Positions 1 through 12,055 are shown, counted from the stretch's first letter. The stretch: 64,000 nt of DNA from Actinomycetota bacterium (GCA_016185275.1 JACPNX010000024.1:37974-101973), one strand, 5' to 3'. The notes: a model not told the origin generated them from the sequence alone. A program made the numbers and translations.

Positions 1-566
1 ACGTGGCGCTCGCGGGCCGCCGCAACCAGGTCCGCCACGAGGTCGGCGGGTGGGCGGGTGGTCGAGTCGACCACGACGTCGTAGACGCGAAGGTCGGCGA
101 GGTCGATGCCGTAGTAGGTGGCGTAGCGGCGGCGCTCCGACGCCTCCCGCTCCCGGTTGGCCTCGAGCGCGTCCTCGATCGACCCTCCGTCGCGCCGCGC
201 CACCCGCTCGGCGCGGACCATCTCGTCGCAGTCGATCCACACGAGCAGCCCGCTCAGCCCCGCGCGCGACGCCAGCCAGCCGGCCAGTCGCGACTCGAGG
301 ACCACGCTGCCCTCCCGGGCCCGCTCGGTGAGCCGGTCGTCGAGGGCGCGGTCGATCGCATCGTCACCCTCGGCCCGGCGCGACAGCTCGGCGAGGGTCA
401 ACCCCCGACCGGAGGCGAGGGCGCGGAAGACCGTCCCCCCGTCGACGTGCTCCAGCCCGAGATCGGCCGCCAAGGGGCGGGCGACCGTGCTGGTGCCCGC
501 ACCGGGCGGGCCGGAGATGGTGACGAGGCCGCCGCCCGGCCGCGCCCGGGTCGAGCCGGCGCTCAT
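1..566 (-). CDS. archaeal-type (d)CMP kinase, 3' end beyond window
   Basis: Likely phosphorylates CMP/dCMP in the pyrimidine salvage and nucleotide pathway. The ATG at 566 opens 188 codons that run off the left edge. A P-loop GPPGAGTST lies near residue 20. It is followed by a V-D-G-G-T-V-F-R-A-L block, a LESRLAGW block around residue 95, and an R-E-R-E-A-S-E-R-R-R-Y-A-T-Y-Y-G-I-D block; this order fits the short archaeal-type CMP kinases rather than E. coli-type Cmk or guanylate kinase. The family is about 180-190 residues, so almost all of it is present. It starts 22 nt after mihF, where many actinobacteria carry gmk. Family assignment is from motif recognition only. Confidence 0.8.
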   Translation of the reverse strand, partial: MSAGSTRARPGGGLVTISGPPGAGTSTVARPLAADLGLEHVDGGTVFRALASGRGLTLAELSRRAEGDDAIDRALDDRLTERAREGSVVLESRLAGWLASRAGLSGLLVWIDCDEMVRAERVARRDGGSIEDALEANREREASERRRYATYYGIDLADLRVYDVVVDSTTRPPADLVADLVAAARERH

Positions 567-588
567 GTGACGCTGGCCGCGAGCTGGG

Positions 589-906
589 CTAGGAGCTGAA
601 GGCCTCGAGCAGGGCGCGGCGCTGCTGTTCGCCAAGGCCCTGCATCCGCCGGTTGTCGGCGATGCCGATCTCCTCCATCGTGCGGCGGGCCTTGACCTTG
701 CCGACGCCGGGCAGCGCCTCGATGACCGCGAGCACCTTCATCTTGCCGATCATCTCGTCCGACTTCGCCTGGTCGAGGACTGTCGGCAGAGACAAGGAGC
801 CCATCTTGAGCTTCTCCTTGATCTCGGCGCGGGCGCGGCGCGCCTGGGCGGCCTTCTCCAGGGCGGCCTGGCGCTGTTCCGGGGACAGGGAGGGTGGCTG
901 AGGCAT
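589..906 (-). CDS. mihF: integration host factor, actinobacterial type
   Basis: A 105-residue DNA-binding nucleoid protein of the actinobacterial mIHF family, unrelated in fold to proteobacterial IHF. The N-terminal third is charged and helical. The C-terminal half carries the helix-hairpin-helix-like segment with IEALPGVGKVKARRTMEEIGI (quoted in part: LPGVGKVKARR), the signature of the family. The ATG at 906 is chosen because it gives the family length; upstream in-frame sequence is low-complexity. It follows the pyr operon across a 206-nt repeat-bearing gap and precedes a nucleotide kinase gene, the classical actinobacterial neighbourhood. Confidence 0.93.
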   Translation of the reverse strand: MPQPPSLSPEQRQAALEKAAQARRARAEIKEKLKMGSLSLPTVLDQAKSDEMIGKMKVLAVIEALPGVGKVKARRTMEEIGIADNRRMQGLGEQQRRALLEAFSS

Positions 907-975
907 GGCGGCGACCCTAACGCGTCGGCACGTGAGCGGGTCCGACGGCACGGCCGGGGCCGACGGCACCCGGGC

Positions 976-1071
976 GCGGGGACGACGCAACCCGGACGCG
1001 GGGACGACGCAACCCGGACGCGGTCGACGACGACGAGACCCGGACGACGAGACCCGGACGACGGGACCCGG
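976..1071. repeat. minisatellite between pyrF and mihF
   Basis: Two perfect 22-nt units (976-997, 998-1019) of the type GCGGGGACGACGCAACCCGG+AC are followed by three 14-nt units (1030-1043, 1044-1057, 1058-1071) of the type ACGACGAGACCCGG. The third 14-nt unit has one change. The array fills much of the 206-nt spacer between pyrF and mihF. No convincing gene lies in it. A promoter for mihF may sit in the remaining 70 nt but I cannot identify one. Confidence 0.85.
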
Positions 1072-1112
1072 ACGCCGGGAGGCCGGCCCCGAGATCCCTC
1101 GACGTCGAGGCG

Positions 1113-1829
1113 TCAGACGCCGCCGAGGATGTCGTCGACGATGGCGGAAGCCGCGGCCGCAGGGTCGTCGGCCTGGCTCACCGGCCGGCCGACGACGATG
1201 ACCGACGCGCCGGCCGCGAACGCCTCGCCCGGCGTGGCGATGCGGGCCTGGTCGCCGGGCGGCGCCCCGGGGGGCCGGATGCCGGGCGTGACCTTGAGCA
1301 GATCGGGGACGACCTCGCCCGCCACGCCGAGATCGGGCGACGCGCACACGATGCCCGCGCAGCCGGCCCGCTCGGCCAGCGTCATGCGGTCCCGCAACAC
1401 GTCGGGCACCACGTCGCGCTCGCTCGTGAGCACCGTGACGCCGAGGACCTTCGGCGGCGACACGTCGACCGCGTCGGCCCCCGCGGTCGCGCCCTCGACG
1501 GCGGCCTGGAGCATCGCCATCCCTCCGGCCGTGTGCACGGTGAGGTACTGGACGCCGAGCGCCCCCACGACCCGCGACGCGCGCAGGACCGTGTTCGGGA
1601 TGTCGTGCAGCTTGAGGTCGAGCAGGACGTCGAAGCCGAGGTCCAGGAGCGCTTCGACGGTGCCCGGCCCCTCGGCGAAGTAGAGCTCGAGGCCCACCTT
1701 GGCGACCCCGAACCACGGCCGCACCTGGCGGGCGATGCGCAGCGCGGCCACGAGGTCGTCGACGTCCAGGGCGACGGCCAGCCGCTGGCGCACCTCGTCG
1801 GGCACGTCGGTCGTGGGGGTCTCGCTCAC
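1113..1829 (-). CDS. pyrF: orotidine 5'-phosphate decarboxylase
   Basis: Decarboxylates OMP to UMP, the last step of de novo pyrimidine synthesis; cytosolic TIM barrel. The 238-residue protein shows the early ALDV strand, the catalytic DLKLHDIPNTV block (Asp-x-Lys-x-x-Asp, near residue 71), the VHTAGG loop, and the phosphate-binding VTPGIRPPG and VVGRPVS blocks near the C terminus. This is the short (about 240 aa) PyrF group rather than the longer mycobacterial form. It starts at GTG 1829, preceded by GAGGAG. It lies 42 nt after pyrD as the last pyr gene of the operon. Confidence 0.96.
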   Translation of the reverse strand: MSETPTTDVPDEVRQRLAVALDVDDLVAALRIARQVRPWFGVAKVGLELYFAEGPGTVEALLDLGFDVLLDLKLHDIPNTVLRASRVVGALGVQYLTVHTAGGMAMLQAAVEGATAGADAVDVSPPKVLGVTVLTSERDVVPDVLRDRMTLAERAGCAGIVCASPDLGVAGEVVPDLLKVTPGIRPPGAPPGDQARIATPGEAFAAGASVIVVGRPVSQADDPAAAASAIVDDILGGV

Positions 1830-1871
1830 CGTGGCTCCTCGCAGGGGTGGGTTCGGCGGCGGGCCGGGACG

Positions 1872-2884
1872 CTACCGGCTCGGCGGTCGGGCCGGGTGGA
1901 CCCCTCGCTCCGCCGGCTCGCCGCCGCGGACGGGGGGGCCGGGGGGTCGCACCGATCCCGTCAGCTCGGCGATCCGGGCGACACCGTGGTGCGCGCACCA
2001 GGTCTCCAGCTCGGCGAGCACCCGCCCGCTCGCGCCCGGCTCGGCGAACGTGGCCGTGCCCACCTGCACCGCCGACGCTCCGGCCACGATCAGCTCGGCC
2101 GCGTCGGCGCCGCTCGCCACGCCCCCGACACCGACGACGGGCAGGTCGGGCAGCGCGGCGTGGACGTCGTGGACGGCCCGGACCGCGATCGGGTGGACGG
2201 CGGCCCCGGAGAGCCCGCCGCCGCCGTTGGCGAGGCGGTAGGTGCGGCGGTCCGGGTCGATGGCCATGCCCATCACCGTGTTGATCAGCGTGACGGCCTC
2301 GGCGCCGGCCCGCCGCGCCGCGTCCGCGACGGCGACGAGGTCGGTGACGTTGGGGCTGAGCTTGGCCCAGCGGGGCCGGCCGCAGGCCGCCGCGGCGGCC
2401 ACGGCCTCCTCGGTGGCCGAGGTGGAGTGGGCGAAGATGTCGGCTCGGGCCTCGACGTTCGGGCACGACAGGTTGACCTCGACGGCCAGCACTCCGGCCG
2501 GCGCGCCGGCCAGCAGCGCGGCCGCGCGTTCGTAGTCGCTCACGCTCCGGCCCCAGATCGAGGCGACGACCCTGGCGCCCGTGGCCAGCAGCGCCGGCAG
2601 ATCCCGTTCCAGCCATGCCTCGACCCCGGGTCCCTGGAGGCCGACGGCGTTGAGCATCCCGCCGCCCGCCTCGTGGACCCGCGGCGCTGGGTTGCCGGTC
2701 CACGGGTCGGCCGACAGCGACTTCACCACCACGGCGCCCAGGGTGCCGAGGTCCAGGTAGGAGGCCAGCTCCGCGCCGTGCCCGGCCGTCCCCGACGCGG
2801 TCATCACGGGGTTGGGGAGCGCCACCGACCCCACGGCCACGGCGAGGTCGACCGGAGCGGTCGCCCAGCGCCGGCCGAGGCGCC

Positions 2885-2888
<4 letters not shown>
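1872..2888 (-). CDS. pyrD: dihydroorotate dehydrogenase, class 1B-type catalytic subunit
   Basis: Oxidises dihydroorotate to orotate with FMN. The 338-residue barrel has the FMN-binding start [10 protein letters not shown] and the class 1 motif NLSCPN, whose Cys is the catalytic base (class 2 enzymes use Ser). It also has AKLSPNV, the NT-x-x-G-M region, and the phosphate-binding [11 protein letters not shown] and [12 protein letters not shown] blocks. It has no N-terminal membrane helix, which argues against class 2. The start GTG overlaps the carB stop (GTGA), so the two are translationally coupled. Class 1B enzymes normally pair with an Fe-S/FAD subunit, PyrK; no pyrK gene is present anywhere in this operon. 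Confidence 0.93.
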
Positions 2889-6219
<3,331 letters not shown>

Positions 6220-6220
<1 letters not shown>

Positions 6221-7335
6221 CAGGCGCTCGCCATCAGGTCGGCGAACTGTGCGAACAGGTACGACGCATCGTGCGGACCGGGCCCGGCCTCCGGGTGGTG
6301 CTGGACCGAGAACGCGGGCACCTCGGTGCTCCGGATGCCCTCCACCACGCCGTCGTTCAGGTTGACGTGGGTGACCTCGGCGGTGGGCGCCGACCCGTCC
6401 ACCACCGCGAAGCTGTGGTTCTGGCTCGTGATCTCCACGTGGCCGGTGAGGACGTTGCGGACGGGGTGGTTGCCGCCGTGGTGGCCGAACGGCAGCTTCT
6501 CGGTGCGCCCGCCGAGCGCGGTGGCGAGCAGCTGGTGGCCGAGGCAGATCCCGAACACGGGCACCTCGCCGAGCAGATCGCGGATGGCGTCGACCGCGTA
6601 CGGCACCGTCGTGGGGTCGCCCGGACCGTTCGAGAGGAACACGCCGTCGGGCTCGCGGGCCAGCACCTCGGCCGCCGTGGTGGCGGCAGGGACGACGTCG
6701 ACGGTGGCGATGGCGCCCAGCTTGCGCAGGATGGTGGTCTTGATGCCGTAGTCGTAGGCGACCACGTGGAGGCGCCCGGACGAGCGCTCGCCGCCCACCG
6801 CGTAGGGCTCGGCGGTCGTCACCTGGGCGACGAGGTCCACCCCATCCGTCCCCGGCTCGGCCGCGGCGGCCGCGCGCAGCCTCGCCTCGTCGACCGTGGA
6901 CCCGTCGGCCGCGGCGCCGACGGCCCCGAACGCACCCGGGACCGCCCCGGCGTCGCGGATGTGGCGGGTGAGCCGGCGGGTGTCGAGGCCCCCGATGCCG
7001 GGCACGGCGTGGCGGCGCAGGAACGCGTCGAGGTCCTCGTTGCTGCGCCAGCTGCTGCGACGGCGGGCCAGCTCCCTCACGACGACACCGCGCACGAACG
7101 GCCGGCGGCTCTCGTCGTCGGCGGGCGTGGCGCCGTAGTTGCCGATGTGGGGATAGGTGAACGTCACGATCTGCCCTGCGTAGGAGGGGTCGCTGATGAC
7201 CTCCTGGTAGCCGGTGAGGACCGTGTTGAACACCACCTCACCGGTGGCCACGCCGGCGGCCGGTTCGGCGCCGAGGGCCTCGCCTTCGAACACCTCACCG
7301 TCGGCCAGCACGAGCAGGGCCGGGCGGACGCTCAC
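6220..7335 (-). CDS. carA: carbamoyl-phosphate synthase small subunit (glutaminase)
   Basis: Class I glutamine amidotransferase that supplies ammonia to CarB. About 371 residues. The N-terminal domain holds the [12 protein letters not shown] signature, and the C-terminal GATase holds the nucleophile in FGICLGHQ and the His/Glu pair in [12 protein letters not shown]. An upstream TTG (7371) also opens the frame. I prefer GTG 7335, because [18 protein letters not shown] is the usual family N terminus and GAGG lies about ten bases upstream. It is separated from pyrC by about 90 nt, the largest gap inside the pyr operon. Confidence 0.96.
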
Positions 7336-7423
7336 CTTGCGAGCCTCGCGGCCGGGCCCGCCTCCATGCAAGTCCCTGCATATGCATGCACATCCCTCGC
7401 GGCGGCCGGCTGCCGAGCGGAGG

Positions 7424-8704
7424 TCATCGCTGGGCCTCGCCGTCGACCACGACGGGCTCCCCGGCGAGCAGGGTGTGGCGGACGCGGCCGGTCAGGGTCC
7501 GCCCCGCCCACGGGCTGTTGCGGCTGCGGCTGGCCGAGCGAGCCGGATCGACCGTCCACGTCGCCGCCGGATCGATCACGCAGAGGTTGGCGGGGCGGCC
7601 GGCCTGGACGGGACCGCCGTGGCTGTCCTCGATGCCGGCGATGCGGGCCGGCTGCCACGACAGCAGGGCCAGCACCCGTTCGAGCGGCAGGCCGGACTCG
7701 CTGCAGGCCACGGCCAGCGCGGTCTCGAGCCCGAGCATCCCGGGCGGCGCCTCGTCGAAGGGCTGCTCCTTGTCCTGCGCGGTATGAGGTGCGTGGTCGG
7801 TGGCGATGGCGTCGATGGTGCCGTCGGCCAGTCCCGCCCGCACCGCGGCCACGTCGTCGTCGGTCCGCAGCGGCGGGTTCACCTTGAACACCGGGTCGAA
7901 GGAGGCGCACTCGGCGTGGGTCAGCGCGAGGTGGTGCGGCGTCGCCTCGCAGGTGACCGCCACGCCGCTGGCGCGGGCGGCCCGCACCATGGCGACCGAG
8001 CCGGCGGTCGAGAGGTGCTGGAGGTGCACGCGGCTGCCGGTGAGACGGGCCAGCGCGAGGTCGCGCATGACCATGAGCTCCTCCGCCTCGGCCGGCTGGC
8101 CGGCGATGCCGAGCTTGGCGGACCACACGCCCTCGTGGAGGTGGCCGCCGGCCGCCAGCGCGGCGTCCTCGCAGTGCTCGGCCAGGACGACCGGCCAGGG
8201 CAACCCGACCGCGTACTCCATGGCCCGCCGCATGAGGCGCCCGTCCTGCACGCCCGAGCCGTCGTCGGTGAAGATCCGCACGCCGAGCTCCGCCAGCTCG
8301 GCCATGGGCGTGAGGCGCTCACCCGCCCTGCCGACGGTGATGGCGGCGGCCGGGAACACCTCGCAGAGGGCCGTGCGACCGAGGTCCTGCACCTCGCGCA
8401 CCGCGGCCGCACCGTCGACGGCGGGGGTGGTGTTGGGCATGGCGACGACCGCCGTGAACCCGCCGAGGGCGGCGCCCCGGCTGCCCGTCTCGACCGTCTC
8501 CGCCTCCTCGTTGCCGGGCTGGCGCAGGTGGGCGTGCAGGTCGACGAGGCCGGGCGCGACGACGCAGCCGCCTGCGTCGAGGACACGGTCACCCGCGAGG
8601 TCCGCGCCCACGGCGACGATGCGGCCGTCGTCGACCAGCACGTCGGCGGCGCGCGCTCCGGAGGCGTCGAGCACCCGGCCTCCCTTGATGGCGACGGTGC
8701 TCAC
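7424..8704 (-). CDS. pyrC: dihydroorotase
   Basis: Zinc amidohydrolase that cyclises carbamoyl-aspartate to dihydroorotate. The 426-residue protein belongs to the long (type I, Bacillus/actinobacterial) group. Metal-binding [10 protein letters not shown] is near residue 56, AEHCED and HLQHLS are mid-protein, and IATDHAPH carries the catalytic Asp near residue 300. GTG start at 8704 overlaps the pyrB stop (GTGA). Proper pairing with pyrB recalls the physical PyrB-PyrC complexes of some bacteria, but no complex can be deduced here. Confidence 0.97.
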   Translation of the reverse strand: MSTVAIKGGRVLDASGARAADVLVDDGRIVAVGADLAGDRVLDAGGCVVAPGLVDLHAHLRQPGNEEAETVETGSRGAALGGFTAVVAMPNTTPAVDGAAAVREVQDLGRTALCEVFPAAAITVGRAGERLTPMAELAELGVRIFTDDGSGVQDGRLMRRAMEYAVGLPWPVVLAEHCEDAALAAGGHLHEGVWSAKLGIAGQPAEAEELMVMRDLALARLTGSRVHLQHLSTAGSVAMVRAARASGVAVTCEATPHHLALTHAECASFDPVFKVNPPLRTDDDVAAVRAGLADGTIDAIATDHAPHTAQDKEQPFDEAPPGMLGLETALAVACSESGLPLERVLALLSWQPARIAGIEDSHGGPVQAGRPANLCVIDPAATWTVDPARSASRSRNSPWAGRTLTGRVRHTLLAGEPVVVDGEAQR

Positions 8705-9690
8705 CGGCTCTCCCCCACGGCCGCCTCCATGACGTCGTCGGCCGTGAGGACCTTGTCGCTGCCCGCGCCGAGCAGCAGGTACAGCACGGCCATGCGGACG
8801 GCCACCCCGTTGCGGACCTGGTCGATGATGGCCGACCGGGGGAGGTCGGCGACCTCCGGGGCGATCTCGACGCCCCGGTTCATCGGACCCGGGTGCATCA
8901 CGAGCGCGTCGTCGCGCAGGCGGGCGGCGCGCCGCACGGTGAGCCCGTAGCGGGCGGTGTACTCGCGCAGCGACGGCACGAGCGCCTCGGTCATGCGCTC
9001 CTGCTGGATGCGCAGGAGGTAGATCACGTCGGCGTCCGGGGCCACCGCGTCGAGGTCATGGCTCACGGATACGGGCCAGCCCTCGAGCGTGGGGGGCAGC
9101 AACGTCGGCGGGGCGACGAGCGTGACGTCGGCGCCCAGGGCCGTGAAGGCGGCGATGTCCGAGCGGGCGACCCGCGAGTGCTTCACGTCGCCGACGATGA
9201 GGACGCGGCGGCCGGCGAGGCTGCCCAGCCGCTCGCGGATCGTGTAGCAGTCGAGCAGGGCCTGGGTGGGGTGTTCGTGCCAGCCGTCGCCCGCGTTCAC
9301 CACCGCGGCGTCCACCCAGGACGCGACCCGGTGCGGCGCTCCCGACGACCGGTGGCGCACGACGATGCAGTCGACGCCCATCGCCTCGATGGTCAGCGCC
9401 GTGTCGCGCAACGATTCGCCCTTGCGCACCGACGACGTGCTGACGCTGAACGACATCGTGTCGGCCGACAACCGCTTGGCGGCCGTCTCGAACGACAGGC
9501 GCGTCCGCGTGGAGTCCTCGAAGAACAGCGATGCCACCGTCTTGCCCCGCAGTGCCGGGACCTTCGGGATCGAGCGCCGGCTCACCTCGACGAAGGCATC
9601 TGTCAGCCGCATGACCTCGTCGATCCCGTCGGCGCCGAGATCGTCGATCGACAGCAGGTGGCGGACGGGGCGGGCCGGCGCACCGGTCAC
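8701..9690 (-). CDS. pyrB: aspartate carbamoyltransferase catalytic chain
   Basis: Transfers the carbamoyl group to aspartate. The 329-residue protein has the carbamoyl-phosphate loop [13 protein letters not shown] near residue 57, [14 protein letters not shown] near residue 134, [11 protein letters not shown] near residue 167, and [12 protein letters not shown] near residue 265. No regulatory PyrI gene is nearby, consistent with the actinobacterial form. The start is GTG 9690, inside a GTGA overlap with the pyrR stop. The reading frame stays open far upstream, but that extension is the antisense shadow of other genes. Confidence 0.97.
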   Translation of the reverse strand: MTGAPARPVRHLLSIDDLGADGIDEVMRLTDAFVEVSRRSIPKVPALRGKTVASLFFEDSTRTRLSFETAAKRLSADTMSFSVSTSSVRKGESLRDTALTIEAMGVDCIVVRHRSSGAPHRVASWVDAAVVNAGDGWHEHPTQALLDCYTIRERLGSLAGRRVLIVGDVKHSRVARSDIAAFTALGADVTLVAPPTLLPPTLEGWPVSVSHDLDAVAPDADVIYLLRIQQERMTEALVPSLREYTARYGLTVRRAARLRDDALVMHPGPMNRGVEIAPEVADLPRSAIIDQVRNGVAVRMAVLYLLLGAGSDKVLTADDVMEAAVGESR

Positions 9691-10253
9691 TTGACCACCT
9701 CGCCCAGATCGACGCCTTCGGCGTGCACGTCGACCGCTTCGTCGCGGCGGGTCGGCAGGTTCTTGCCCACGTAGTCGGGCCGGATCGGCAGCTCGCGGTG
9801 GCCTCGGTCGACCATCACCGCGAGCTGCACGGCCCGCGGCCGCCCGTAGTCGTTCATGGCGTTGAGCGCGGCCCGGATCGTGCGCCCCGTGAACAGGACG
9901 TCGTCGACGAGCAGGACGACCCGGCCGTCGAGCTCGAAGCCGATGTCGGTCACGGCCTCGGGCAGGACCGGCCGCAGGCCGATGTCGTCGCGGTAGAAGG
10001 CGACGTCGAGCGACCCGCGCGGGACCTCGATCCCCTCGATGGCCCGCAACGTCTCCGCCAGGCGCTCGGCGATGGGCACGCCGCCGGTCTGGAGCCCGAT
10101 CATGACCACGTTGCCGAGGCCGTGGTTGCGCTCGACCACCTCGTGGGCCATCCGCCACGTCGCCCGCTGGAGATCGTCGCGATCCATGATCCGCTTGCGG
10201 GCAACGAAAACGCCCCCGTACGGGGGCGTGATCCTGCGCTCTCGTTCGGCCAA
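9687..10253 (-). CDS. pyrR: bifunctional pyr operon regulator / uracil phosphoribosyltransferase
   Basis: RNA-binding regulator of the pyr operon with uracil phosphoribosyltransferase activity. 188 residues. The PRPP-binding motif [14 protein letters not shown] is near residue 112, and [10 protein letters not shown] near residue 35 is the typical N-terminal helix. The chosen start is TTG 10253 because AGGAGG (10260-10265) stands six bases upstream; the alternative ATG is at 10187. With the TTG start the protein has a 22-residue extension over typical PyrR, and that extension contains a perfect palindrome. It is the first gene of the pyr operon. Confidence 0.95.
   Translation of the reverse strand: MAERERRITPPYGGVFVARKRIMDRDDLQRATWRMAHEVVERNHGLGNVVMIGLQTGGVPIAERLAETLRAIEGIEVPRGSLDVAFYRDDIGLRPVLPEAVTDIGFELDGRVVLLVDDVLFTGRTIRAALNAMNDYGRPRAVQLAVMVDRGHRELPIRPDYVGKNLPTRRDEAVDVHAEGVDLGEVVK
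10210..10229 (-). terminator. GC palindrome plus T-rich tract near the pyrR start
   Basis: A perfect 20-nt palindrome, ACGCCCCCGT-ACGGGGGCGT, would fold into an 8-bp stem with a GTAC loop on the pyr transcript. It is followed by TTTTCGTT, counting the last T of the stem. This resembles a weak intrinsic terminator, about 44 nt downstream of the PyrR-binding loop. If pyrR starts at TTG 10253 the palindrome lies in codons 9-15; if at ATG 10187 it is entirely in the leader, the usual place for a pyr attenuator. Confidence 0.5.
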
Positions 10254-10259
10254 GCCGTG

Positions 10260-10290
10260 CCTCCTGTCCGTTCGGGCCTCGCGGGACCCG
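10260..10290 (-). promoter_or_regulatory. PyrR-binding loop and adjacent ribosome binding site
   Basis: On the minus strand, 10290-10273 reads CGGGTCCCGCGAGGCCCG. It folds into a six-pair stem, CGGGUC with GGCCCG (one U-G pair), closing the hexaloop CCGCGA. This matches the known PyrR-binding consensus: loop CNGNGA with upper stem UC/GG. Seven bases further on lies the Shine-Dalgarno AGGAGG (10265-10260), then TTG at 10253. Closeness of loop and ribosome binding site suggests translational repression when UMP-bound PyrR holds the loop, as described for mycobacterial pyrR leaders. TACGGT further upstream (about 10311-10316) is a possible -10 hexamer. Confidence 0.8.
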
Positions 10291-10298
10291 CTTCACGG

Positions 10299-10997
10299 TC
10301 AGGAAGGCACCGTACCACCTCGCGGCCCGGGGCCCGAGGGAGCCGGCCGGGCCCCACCTCCCGGCGTCTTTGGTTCTTTGGCAGCGCATGGCGGGGCCAA
10401 AGAACCAAAGACGGTGGATGCGGCCACGGACCGGACCCAGAGGTTGCGCCCGTCGGGCAGGCGGCCCACCTTCGAGAGCCCGACCCGGGTCGCCACCGCG
10501 GCCGAGGCGACGTTGCCGGGCTGGATCCGGGCGACGACCTGCGCCGCACCCGCTCCGCGCCCCGCAGATCCGAGCGCCCATCCGACCATCAGGCACACGG
10601 CCGCCGATGCCACCCCACGGCCTCGATGCTCGACGCGCACCCACCAGCCGGCCTCGAGGACCGGCTGGGTCAGCGCCGGCGAGCCGGCCGCAGCCGTCCG
10701 CGGCCGCAGCGGCCGCAGCGGCCGGAGGCCGACCTCGCCCCACACGTCGTCGGCCTCGAAGGCCGGAGCGATCACCAGGTCGAGCGCCGCTCCGGACTCG
10801 ACCCGAGCCGACCACCCGCCGATCCAGCGCGCCGCCGCTGCGTCGCTGCGATCTGCCGGCACCGACACGCCCGCGGCGATCTCGGGCTCGGCCCACGCGG
10901 CGGCGAGCGCGGCGGTGTCGGCCGGTCGCCAGGGCCGCAGCACGATCCCGGCCGCGGCGTCGACCAGCGGCGGATCCGGTGGGCCGAGTCCGCTCAC
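10299..10997 (-). CDS. GNAT-family N-acetyltransferase (RimJ/RimL-like)
   Basis: Predicted acyl-CoA-dependent N-acyltransferase; substrate unknown. It opens with [14 protein letters not shown], and the acetyl-CoA-binding segment [20 protein letters not shown] is mid-protein, followed by the RimJ-like [20 protein letters not shown] 10997 is the likely start, behind a G-rich ribosome binding site. The open frame continues upstream into palindromic repeat B. At the other end it reads through repeat A (residues V-F-G-S-L-A...A-K-E-P-K), giving a tail of about 40 residues foreign to the family. The gene separates nusB from pyrR, which are usually adjacent or close in this gene order. Confidence 0.82.
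   Translation of the reverse strand: MSGLGPPDPPLVDAAAGIVLRPWRPADTAALAAAWAEPEIAAGVSVPADRSDAAAARWIGGWSARVESGAALDLVIAPAFEADDVWGEVGLRPLRPLRPRTAAAGSPALTQPVLEAGWWVRVEHRGRGVASAAVCLMVGWALGSAGRGAGAAQVVARIQPGNVASAAVATRVGLSKVGRLPDGRNLWVRSVAASTVFGSLAPPCAAKEPKTPGGGARPAPSGPGPRGGTVPS
10366..10412. repeat. palindromic repeat, copy A
   Basis: Perfect 17-nt inverted arms (10366-10382 and 10396-10412; GTCTTTGGTTCTTTGGC and its complement) are separated by a 13-nt loop. The arm core TCTTTGGTTCTTTGGC recurs in copies B and C and is much AT-richer than the surrounding DNA. Here it overlaps the 3' end of the GNAT frame and lies about 75 nt upstream of the PyrR-binding loop. It could form a strong RNA hairpin on either strand, but lacks a following T tract. 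Confidence 0.95.
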
Positions 10998-11017
10998 CGG
11001 CCCCCACCCACCAGCCT

Positions 11018-11062
11018 TCTTTGGTTCTTTGGCAACGCCCGGCGTTGCCAAAGAACCAAAGA
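11018..11062. repeat. palindromic repeat, copy B
   Basis: Perfect 22-nt inverted arms (11018-11039 and 11041-11062) with a single-base centre. The outer 16 nt of each arm is the core shared with copies A and C; the inner AACGCC/GGCGTT is private. It sits between the 3' end of nusB and the start of the GNAT gene, so copies A and B bracket that gene. An upstream TTG within this repeat opens a spurious extension of the GNAT frame. Confidence 0.95.
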
Positions 11063-11082
11063 TGCGGAGGGGCCGGAGGGCC

Positions 11083-11502
11083 TCACGGGCCGTCCGGGCC
11101 CCGCAGCTCGTCGGCGATCCGGGCCAGCATGCCGTTCACGAATGCGCCCGAGCCGTCGGTCGAGTACCGCTTGGCCAGCTCGACGGCCTCGTTGATGACC
11201 ACGTTGCGGGGCACGTCGGGCCTGTGGCCCAGCTCGTAGGTGGCCAGGCGCAACACGGCGCGGTCGAGCGCCGGCATGCGCTCGACGTCCCAGCCGCGGG
11301 CGAACCGGCCCAGCGTGGCGTCGATGCCGGCACGCTGCTGGTCGGCTCCGGTGGCCACCGCCACGGCGTAGCCGTCGGGCGGGACGGGCAGCGCGGCGAT
11401 CACGTCGGCCACCGGCTGGTCCTTGATCTCGGCCTCGTAGAGGAGGTGCATGGCCCGCTCGCGAGCCTCGCGACGGGTGGCGCCGGGCTGGCCGCTAGGC
11501 AC
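11083..11502 (-). CDS. nusB: transcription antitermination factor NusB
   Basis: All-helical RNA-binding protein that pairs with NusE/S10 on boxA during rRNA transcription. 139 residues, normal for the family. TRREARERAMHLLYEAEIK forms the N-terminal helix, ALDRAVLRLATYEL is central, and NEAVELAKRYSTDGSGAFVNGML is the conserved C-terminal region (key residues V-I-N-E-A-V-E-L-A-K). GTG 11502 is chosen as start; it overlaps the efp stop by eight bases, so the two are probably co-translated. Confidence 0.94.
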   Translation of the reverse strand: MPSGQPGATRREARERAMHLLYEAEIKDQPVADVIAALPVPPDGYAVAVATGADQQRAGIDATLGRFARGWDVERMPALDRAVLRLATYELGHRPDVPRNVVINEAVELAKRYSTDGSGAFVNGMLARIADELRGPDGP

Positions 11503-12055
11503 GGGTGATGTACTCGCCGCTGCGGGTGTCGATCCGCAGCCGGTCGCCGGTGTTGACGAACAGCGGGACCTGGACCACGAGACCGGTCTCCATGGTGGCC
11601 GGCTTGCGGGCACCCGAGACCCGGTCGCCCTGCACGCCGGGCTCGGTCTCCCTGACCGTCAGCTCGACCGCCGCCGGCAGCTCCACCCCCACGATCTCGT
11701 CGCCGTACATGTTGATGATGGGTGCAGCTCCGTCGACGAGGTAGTCGACGGCCGAGCCCAGCGCCGCGCGCCCGACGTGCATCTGCTCGTACGACGAGTT
11801 GTCCATGAACACGTAGTCCTCGCCGTCCTTGTAGAGGTACTGCATCTCCCTCTTGTCGAGCCGGGCCTGGTCCACCTTCTCGGCCGCCCGGAACGTGCGC
11901 TCGAGCTGTGCGCCGGTGCGGACGTTGCGCAAGGTGGTCCGCACGAACGCGCCACCCTTGCCCGGCTTGACGTGCTGGAAGTCGACGACCTGGAACAGGC
12001 CCTCCGGCAGGTTCAGCGTCATGCCGTTCTTCAGATCGTTCGTGGTCATGGCCAT
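11495..12055 (-). CDS. efp: translation elongation factor P
   Basis: Relieves ribosome stalling at polyproline stretches. The 186-residue protein has three beta-barrel domains. The modification-loop region VKPGKGGAFVRT places the loop-tip Lys (K of G-K-G-G) near residue 33, and the last domain ends with GDRLRIDTRSGEYITRA. ATG 12055 (second ATG at 12049) follows a GAGG element. The loop has the lysine-type tip, but no epmA/epmB-like gene is in the window. Downstream it overlaps nusB; upstream a 248-nt gap and foreign-looking genes separate it from pepP. Confidence 0.97.
   Translation of the reverse strand: MAMTTNDLKNGMTLNLPEGLFQVVDFQHVKPGKGGAFVRTTLRNVRTGAQLERTFRAAEKVDQARLDKREMQYLYKDGEDYVFMDNSSYEQMHVGRAALGSAVDYLVDGAAPIINMYGDEIVGVELPAAVELTVRETEPGVQGDRVSGARKPATMETGLVVQVPLFVNTGDRLRIDTRSGEYITRA

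Noticed and set aside
10366..11062. Palindromic repeats as a CRISPR array or insertion sequence ends
   Set aside because: Copies are far apart, no regular spacers, no cas or transposase gene; the two flanking the GNAT gene are palindromes, not simple terminal inverted repeats.
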